Of a stretch of DNA of 64,000 bases, positions 57,787 through 64,000 are shown piece by piece. The stretch's first letter is position 1. Every line of letters starts with the position of its first letter. The stretch is from Calonectria ilicicola (lineage: Eukaryota; Ascomycota; Sordariomycetes; Hypocreales; Nectriaceae): contig CP085832.1 in assembly GCA_020809705.1 (NCBI GenBank), positions 1,488,001 through 1,552,000 on the forward strand, given 5' to 3'. A model generated the notes under the pieces. It saw only the letters and a program-made list of their open reading frames with translations. It did no database searches and was not told where the DNA came from. The position numbers and the translations under genes are program-made.

Positions 57787-58760
57787 CCTAGCGCGAGGGG
57801 ACCCGAGCCCGGCGCTGTCTGGCTCTCAGATCAGTAGATCCTGCACGCCATCTGCCGAGAGGTGGATCCGTTCTCGAGAAAAACAATCACAGGCTTGGAG
57901 GTGTTTGATTTTGCCTGGCGAGCTAATACCTGTTGTCACGGCGAGGCCTCGAGGTGGGGCTGGAGTGATTGCTGCTGCAGCCCGTCTAGCAGCTCGCCCA
58001 GAAGTAGTGATTTCTGCACAAATACCAATTTGAACATGTTATTCAATAGCTATAATAGATCAAGAGTAGAATTTATACGTTCGGTCAAAATTACGCGATG
58101 AACTTTTACTGTTTTGGTGGCTGCCCTGAAGAGTGTCGGGTCAGGGGCTTTTGACTATGTGTGCATGCCATGTTTGGTGACCGACTCCGTGTGTCCCGCT
58201 GGATTTCTGTGGCAACATAAAAACAAAGCGTCAAATTTGAATAAGCTTAAAGCGTCTCTAGGTTAGATGGCTACACATTATTGAAGCATATCGTCATGGG
58301 TTGCTCCATGCTGTCTGGGGCTTCAAGAGATACAGCGAGGGTACTATTATTCAGGGCATTCGGTTGACCGTGGCCTCCGAATAAATATCATAGGTTGCAT
58401 AATTTTAACAGTGAATCAATGATGCTATTGAGGAGTTCCTTTAGCCGGTACTGGAAGGAATACTGCTGGGGCAGAGCAAGAGATGCTGCCCCTGCTTCAA
58501 GTCGAATGCCAACACAGCCGTGTCCCAGAGGTACCCTGCCTCGCCCTTTTGCCGCGTTTCTACATATTAAACTTGGAGTCTAGATACCTGTACTCCCCCA
58601 GCGCGGCGCCGCACAAAGTGCGGTTGACCAGTGGATCGTCCCCAAGGCACACACGCCCCGAGCTGCCCTCGCCGGCACGCACACGTCACGTACACCAGGC
58701 AGAATGCTGCTGCCGGGGCAAATGGTCATGCAGACCCTCGAGCAAACAGTCTCTCTGCTG

Positions 58761-58774
58761 CTCAGATCACTCCG
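58761..58774 (+). repeat. 14-bp repeat CTCAGATCACTCCG, copy 2
   Basis: Second exact copy, 23 bp before the plus-strand TATA-like element. See copy 1 at 57773. Confidence 0.7.
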
Positions 58775-58796
58775 AGTGCCCCACCCTCTCAGTCTC

Positions 58797-58808
58797 CTAT
58801 TTAAACCC
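58797..58808 (+). promoter_or_regulatory. Core promoter of the structured RNA candidate
   Basis: CTATTTAAACCC followed by a CT-rich stretch typical of fungal transcription starts. The downstream sequence is not coding but carries three intron-like segments and many hairpins. Confidence 0.5.
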
Positions 58809-58829
58809 CTCTCTCCCTCCTCTTCCTCC

Positions 58830-59729
58830 TCCTCCTTTTTTTTCCTCTTCAGACAACGACCACATCCCACCCAAGTCGCACTTGAAGCTCCATGAGCTTT
58901 GTCTTCTTGACGAAGCACTGGTTAGCTCCAGGGCGAGTCTCGAGTATGTATTCTTCTTCTTTTGTCAACTCTCCTCTACCGTCACCCTCCTCTGCCCCCT
59001 TTCCCTTCAACCCCGACCACTGTCTGCTTGCCCTCTGCCTGCTAACCATTGACTTGGAGTCTAGGATGAGACTATTCGATCCCATTTCTTTGGGTATCTC
59101 CCCTGGTTGGGAAATGGTTTTCCATTTTCCATCGGTATTTTGGCCCTCAGATGCAAGGCGCAAGGGGGAAGGCTTGCTTTCCTCCTTGTTGCTGGAGTCT
59201 GGGGGTCTGAAGTACCAAGACATAAAGACCTTGGGGGATCGAAGTCGCGATCCCTACCCTTCGGGGTAATATGCGCACGAAGAACAGGCTGACGCGGAGA
59301 AGTGGTGGTGTAAGTTTGATGTCACAGCCTGCCACCTTTATTCATGAACTAACAGTTCTCCAGCATGACAAAAGTTTTGACTACGCCCCTCTCCCGGTAG
59401 GCCGGATGATGTTTCGCGTGTTGCCCTACGTTGCAACATGCGAACATTGTCCTGCCCACCGAGGAGCGGGTGCGTTCCCCCAAGTGGGAGAACGCGGACG
59501 TAAGTTCATTACAGATCTTGTAACCTTTCCAGATGAGCTGACATTGTTAGGACGATGTCCTTATTAGAGGACATGCGTCTCCCACGAGCCGTGGAGTGAC
59601 CCGAGCCTATTGGCTCGGGCTCTCCCGGTTCATGGGAGACGCAGGCCGCTATAATTTGCGGTGGCGAAGCGGTGGCCGGTATCCTTCGGGGACCGCCCGC
59701 CGCTTAGCCAGTCCACTTAGCCAGTCCAC
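58830..59729 (+). ncRNA. Candidate structured, possibly spliced non-coding RNA
   Basis: No reading frame survives in this stretch, spliced or not, but it folds strongly. Stems: 59235..59254 (7 bp); 59255..59268 (TACCC/GGGTA on a TTCG loop); 59409..59447 (15 bp with one bulge and one G-U); 59472..59495 (6 bp, mismatch, 3 bp, loop AAGT); 59555..59574 (6 bp, extendable); 59575..59642 (perfect 10 bp GCGTCTCCCA/TGGGAGACGC enclosing a perfect 8-bp stem at 59600..59619); 59645..59662; and 59663..59709 (about 19 bp with G-U pairs and a second C(UUCG)G loop). Intron-like segments occur at 58942-59063 (GTATGT to TCTAG), from about 59310 (GTAAGT; CTAAC and CAG near 59354) and at about 59500-59550 (GTAAGT to GTTAG). 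I could not match it to U1-U6, U3, 5S, SRP, RNase P/MRP or telomerase RNA by their conserved boxes. Ends are approximate. Confidence 0.55.
59704..59729 (+). repeat. Tandem 13-bp repeat at the end of the RNA candidate
   Basis: TTAGCCAGTCCAC occurs twice without a gap (59704..59716, 59717..59729). The first copy overlaps the closing arm of the last hairpin, which may mark its 3' boundary. Confidence 0.8.
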
Positions 59730-60087
59730 TTATTCCCTCCTCATCCAGGCTTTGCAAGTCATCAAGCTTGCCGACAAGGTTTGTTTTGGCCCGAATCCTT
59801 TTTCTCTGCAGTGCATCACTAACCAACTTCTCAGAACTCTCGCCCTGAATTCCACTCTGCTGCCCTCTACTTTCAAGCCTGTCTCTCAACTTTAGGGCTC
59901 ATCGATCAGCACTGGCACACGTCGACTGGTGGAATGGATGGATACATGGAGGAACACTGCGGGGACCTTGAAATTACTCTATCTACGTCTTTGGCTCTCT
60001 CAAAAATAAATCGGTGGTGGTCTGCTCAAGTTTGCTGAAACCCAAGTGTCCGCGAAAATGTTTTCATTTGTGTTCCTCGTAATTCCT
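59730..60087. other. Short spacer to the urea amidolyase 3' end
   Basis: A 358-bp spacer with no recognised feature. It must include the 3' UTR of the minus-strand urea amidolyase gene. Confidence 0.6.
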
Positions 60088-63000
60088 TCATGGCTCGATA
60101 ATAACCATGTCTTGATTCACCTCCACCACATCACCTGGCCCGACCAACACAGCTGTACATCTGCCACTTGTTGGACTTCGAATCTCCACCTCCATCTTAC
60201 TCGATTCCAAACACAGCTGCCAAAAGTTAGTTGGTCCTCAGTTGGTTTGAAGAATACGGCTTACCAATACGTCTCCCTTGCCAACCAGATCCCCTTTGTT
60301 TACCAAGACTTTGTAGCATCGACCAGGCATCAGAGCTACGACGCGCTCGCCTTGAATGTCGCCATGCCCAACAACCAGGTCGTGGACCGCGTCGTGTGTC
60401 CTGACGCTAGGAAGATACGGGAGGGACAGATCGTCAACAAACGGGGCGCTGGCGATCGATTTGGTCTGGCGCGCAGCTGTGGCCGCGATGTCGTCTTTGT
60501 TCTTTTCCAGCCACGCCTCGTATTCGACTAGGTCCAGCACACCCTCGCTCACCCGAACGAGATCGTCTCGCTGCTTTGCGTCCAGGTCGTCCTCGCTCAC
60601 ATGGTAAAAGTTTATGCGGTCAAACTGGCGGAACATCCAAGGGTTGGCGTCAGATTTACTGACTGATTCACAGGGCCCAGCATCCTTGGCGTGTTCGACG
60701 GGTATACGAAGCGAATCCCAAACGTCTACGGTTCGGCCTACGAGTTGGTAGCCTCCAGGAGAATCCGTGGCATATATGCACATGTACTGCCCTCCAATTC
60801 CCACCGCGCCTCGAGGTGTAAATGATCGCGATGGGTTGTACTTTGTTCCAAACAGGCGATGACGGGGATCGAGTGGGATGGCACAGGGCGATCCCATAAA
60901 GACGTCACCAAGCCCAAGTACGAGAAAGGTCGCATCATGAAGAAGCGTTGAGATGTCTTCGATTCCATTCAACTTCTCTAAAAACTCGATGTTGCTCGGC
61001 AGCCAGGGTGCTTCACTTCGGATCGTCGCAGAATACCGTTCCACGGCAGCCTGGTTCACACTGTCATTAAATGCGAGAGGAAGATGGAACAGGCGCGAAG
61101 GAACTTCTGTCGGCATAGCGTACGATCCAACATGCTCTTCAAGGCGACTCAACATAGTTGTTGGACACAAGCCACTCTTATAAATGACTTGGAGAGTGAA
61201 TACGCCAGGTGTTAGCTCTTCTACGCCTGGTATGGGGTTGTGGTTATGCCGTTCGCAAAACGCAAAAATTCCAAAGCTTTGCCGCAAGTCAAAGGCTGTA
61301 GCGTCTCCAAATTCCAGAAGCATCGAGCGGTCTCCTGCTTGTCGAACAACAATCTGCTGACCATCTTGATCGATATGGCCAACTACTCCGTGGTTTGCAG
61401 CTATCAGGCGTTCAACAGTTAATTCGTCGGATGCAACTTCACTAGGACCTGAAAGTGGCTCCAGATTTTGGATGCCTTGGTCAAGCTGCTCCTCGAGTTT
61501 CAGAGCAACCTCGACGCTGATAATGTCAAACTGAATGGTATCTCCTGGTCTCACCTGGCCCATCTTCCAGAGGTCAGCTGACGCAATCACACAGAAAACC
61601 ACGAATCCCCCTAGGCTAGGACCATCGCAAGCCAGAACAACAGCTTCATCGCCAGTGAAGCTTACGCTACCGACTGCGTATGGGCTGTCATGAATGTTGG
61701 AGGGGTGCAAGCCCGCTTCGCCACCAGTTTGCCGCGACCATTCAGGCAGTGGTCCTGTGAGTCGGACTCCAAGACGGTTGCTATTATGGTGGACCTTCCA
61801 GTCGCCCAGAAACAGCGATTTGAAGCTTTCAGAGGTAAAGTAATCTGGTGCACCGTGAGGACCTGGGATAACTCTGATGGTCCATCGAGACTTGGGCTCA
61901 CGAGGGATAGGTATTGGGGGAGCAGTTCGAAGGGGCTCTTCCAAGTCCCCAGAAACCTCCTCGTGGTTTATGGGCAGAATATCTCGAGCTCGCAGTTTCC
62001 GGCCTTTGAATCCACCAAATTTACCCAGCTCGAATGTTGCACGACTTCCCATAACAAGAGGAACGCGAATGCCGCCTCTGATAGCAAGATATACACGATA
62101 CCCATATTCGACAGTTCCTATAGTCAAGACTTGCCCCGAACGAATGCGCAGTGCCTGGTTTGCGGCGACTGGCTCGTTGTCAATAGTAATGGGAGCACCG
62201 CCACCGACTACAGCAATGATTGTATCGCAATGAAATTTTAAAGAGGGGCCTTGAAATGTGCATTCGATCCCAGCTGCGCCTGATGGGTTGTTTACAAGTT
62301 GGTTCGCGAGCCTGAACGAAAAGTGGTCCATGGGGCCGCCAGGTGGAACACCTACGCTCCAGTATCCAGTCCTCCCAGGATAGTCTTGAACTGTGGTTAG
62401 GGCTCCAGGCTGGAGGACTTCAAACGACTGTGATATCATCTGGAATGTGTCGAGAGACTTCGTGGTATAATTGCCCGACTCAAATAACTCGGACGAGATG
62501 ATCTGACGCAGATACTCCAAGTTCGTTTCCACCCCCTCGAGACGAGTAGCCGCTAATCCCTTTGCCATATTCTCCAAGGCATCGCGACGATTTATCCCGA
62601 AAGAAATAATTTTCGCCAATAACGGATCATAAGAAGTTGTGACCTCTGTCCCAACTTTTATCCAAGTGTCGACTCTCAGGTCAGAAGGGAACTTCAGGTC
62701 AGTTATGCGGCCTGAGCATGGTCGGAAGGCTTGAAGAGGGCTTTCGGCATACAATCTGACTTCGATGGATGCACCAGAAATCGTGATGGCATTTAAAGAT
62801 GTGCTGAAAATGTGCTCCGACTTGTCATCCGCAATGTTCAACATGCACTCAACCAAGTCGAGGCCAGTTACTGACTCTGTGACAGGATGCTCAACTTGCA
62901 ACCTGGTGTTGACCTCGAGAAAATAGAATTCTTGCGTGTCGACATCATAGATAAACTCGACGGTTCCCACGTTACGATATTTGACTGAGGAAGCGAGACG

Positions 63001-64000
63001 CACAGCAGCATCCCTCATCTTCTCCCGCACTTCTTCTGGGACCATGATTGCAGGGCTTTCTTCGACTACCTTTTGGTGACGGCGTTGCAAAGAGCAATCG
63101 CGCTCCCCTGCTGCCACGACGTAGCCCATGCCATCCCCCAGAATCTGAACCTCAATATGTCGAGCATTCTGTACAAACCGCTCTAAAAATACGCCTCCAT
63201 TCCCAAAGTTGGCCGAGGCTTGACGCTGAACGCTTTCGAAGGTGGCTCGAAGACTTTGGGCATCCTTACAGTAGCTCAGACCGATTCCACCGCCACCAGC
63301 TGTGCTTTTCAGCATTAGAGGAAACCCGATTTTTTCACTCTCTCTGATAGCATCCTCAGGTGAAGTAAGCAGGTTCTCGCTTCCTGGGACGGTAGGAACA
63401 CCAGCTTCGGCGGCGATTGCTCGAGCGAGATGCTTCAATCCTAAATCGGACATTTGTTTCGGTGTTGGGCCAGCCCATTTCATACCTGCTTCTTCGACTG
63501 CTGTGGCAAACTGGGCATTTTCTGCTAAGAAGCCGTACCCAGGGATGACAGCGTCTACTGAAGAGGATTTGGCTAGTTCAAGAATCCTCGGGATATTGAG
63601 GTATGTTTCTGATACCGAACTCCCTTCTAGTCTTAGGGCGACGTCAGCATTGCTAACATGGGGTGCGCTAGCATCAGCATCGGAATAAATCGCAACTGCC
63701 TGAAGCCCCATCTTATGAATAGTTTTGATGATGCGCACTGCAATCTCACCCCTGTTGGCGACCAAAATCCTCGACATCGGCCCAACGGGCGAATCGCCAG
63801 GGAGGGGCTTGGTCATGTCCCTGAGATGGCGATGGTAGGCTCTCCAGCCTCCGTGTGCCGTTATGTCGACTGCATCCACAAGGCCTAGAGGCTCACACAC
63901 GAAACCCGGAACCCAGCTTCCGTCTTGAAGTTCAATAGATCCAATGCCTAGAGGAGATCGGATGGTGGACATGAAGCTTGCCAATGCAGAGTTTGGTAAA
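60088..64000 (-). CDS. dur1,2: Urea amidolyase, C-terminal part (urea carboxylase), 5' end outside the window
   Basis: Two exons are visible: 60265..64000 (open to the edge) and 60088..60216, joined over a 48-bp intron with donor GTAAGC and branch CTAAC. The first about 60 residues (SPLGIGSIELQDGSWVPGF, ITAHGGWRAY) are the end of an allophanate-hydrolase domain, so the fused DUR1,2 layout is likely. Then come biotin carboxylase (SRILVANRGEIAVRIIKT, ATP-grasp loop STAGGGGIGL, FLEVNTRLQVEHPVTE), the two carboxyltransferase-like halves (QDYPGRTGYWSVGVPPGGPM; later HLPLAFND and GLGDVFMGSP) and a biotinyl domain. Together these convert urea plus bicarbonate and ATP to allophanate, then ammonia and CO2, for nitrogen nutrition in the cytosol. 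The biotinyl site, coded in the small last exon, reads L-E-S-S-K-M-E instead of the usual A/S-M-K-M. Lysine is kept, but the preceding Met is Ser. Confidence 0.9.

Noticed and set aside
59271..59567. A 98-aa frame inside the structured RNA candidate
   Set aside because: It reads through two intron-like segments and through the arms of several hairpins. When spliced, the frame is broken, so RNA structure explains the region better.
58830..59729. Telomerase RNA as identity of the structured RNA
   Set aside because: No template of the CTAACCCTAA type is present in the region. U3, U2 and U6 boxes were also sought and not seen.
60238..60264. Urea amidolyase ending at 60238 without a biotin lysine
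   Set aside because: The frame reads through a donor GTAAGC. Splicing to 60216 restores the biotinyl domain with the lysine.

Overview
The window is nuclear DNA from a filamentous ascomycete (Pezizomycotina, probably Sordariomycetes and perhaps Hypocreales). The evidence is short spliceosomal introns of about 47-110 bp with GTAAGT-like donors and CTAAC/CTGAC branch sites, wide gene spacing, and typical mould families: RTA1, PQ-loop, a DAL5-type MFS carrier, GT31 with a PAN tail, an expansin-like protein and urea amidolyase. I found no bacterial genes, tRNA, CRISPR array or intact transposon. Gene models were spliced by hand. Domain calls come from recognising family motifs, and no database search was run.

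Left part (1-23.6 kb): a partial cyclase-family gene, a secreted S33-type alpha/beta hydrolase, a small secreted cysteine-rich protein hidden by an intron, an RTA1 membrane protein, a short-chain dehydrogenase with a GC-AG intron, an unknown acidic LRR-like protein, an AIF2/AMID-like FAD oxidoreductase, a PQ-loop membrane protein with an 18-nt exon, a GT31-like Golgi glycosyltransferase, an allantoate-permease-like MFS carrier and an NADP-dependent enone reductase. These look like ordinary, unrelated genes.

Centre (23.6-45.3 kb): a complete five-gene galactosaminogalactan (GAG) exopolysaccharide cluster. gt4c (a giant membrane GT4 polymerase, minus) and uge3 (UDP-glucose/GlcNAc 4-epimerase, plus) diverge from one 2.4-kb region. 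sph3 (GH135, plus) converges on ega3 (GH114, minus), and ega3 diverges from agd3 (CE18 deacetylase, plus). Uge3 would supply UDP-Gal and UDP-GalNAc, Gt4c would polymerise and export, Agd3 would partly deacetylate the GalNAc, and Sph3 and Ega3 would cleave the polymer. Relative to the Aspergillus fumigatus order as I remember it, the four-gene block is inverted next to gt4c. Sph3 lacks its N-terminal membrane anchor, and Agd3 carries an extra N-terminal binding-like module.

Right part (45.3-64 kb): a long sparse stretch with two weak small-gene candidates, an expansin-like secreted protein, an eight-exon sugar transporter, a 4.5-kb gene-poor region and the 3' part of a urea amidolyase gene whose biotin site reads ESSKME. 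The gene-poor region holds what looks like an unrecognised structured, possibly spliced non-coding RNA at about 58.8-59.73 kb. It has several long hairpins, two with C(UUCG)G loops, and sits downstream of a TATA-type promoter that is mirrored by a leftward one about 1 kb away.
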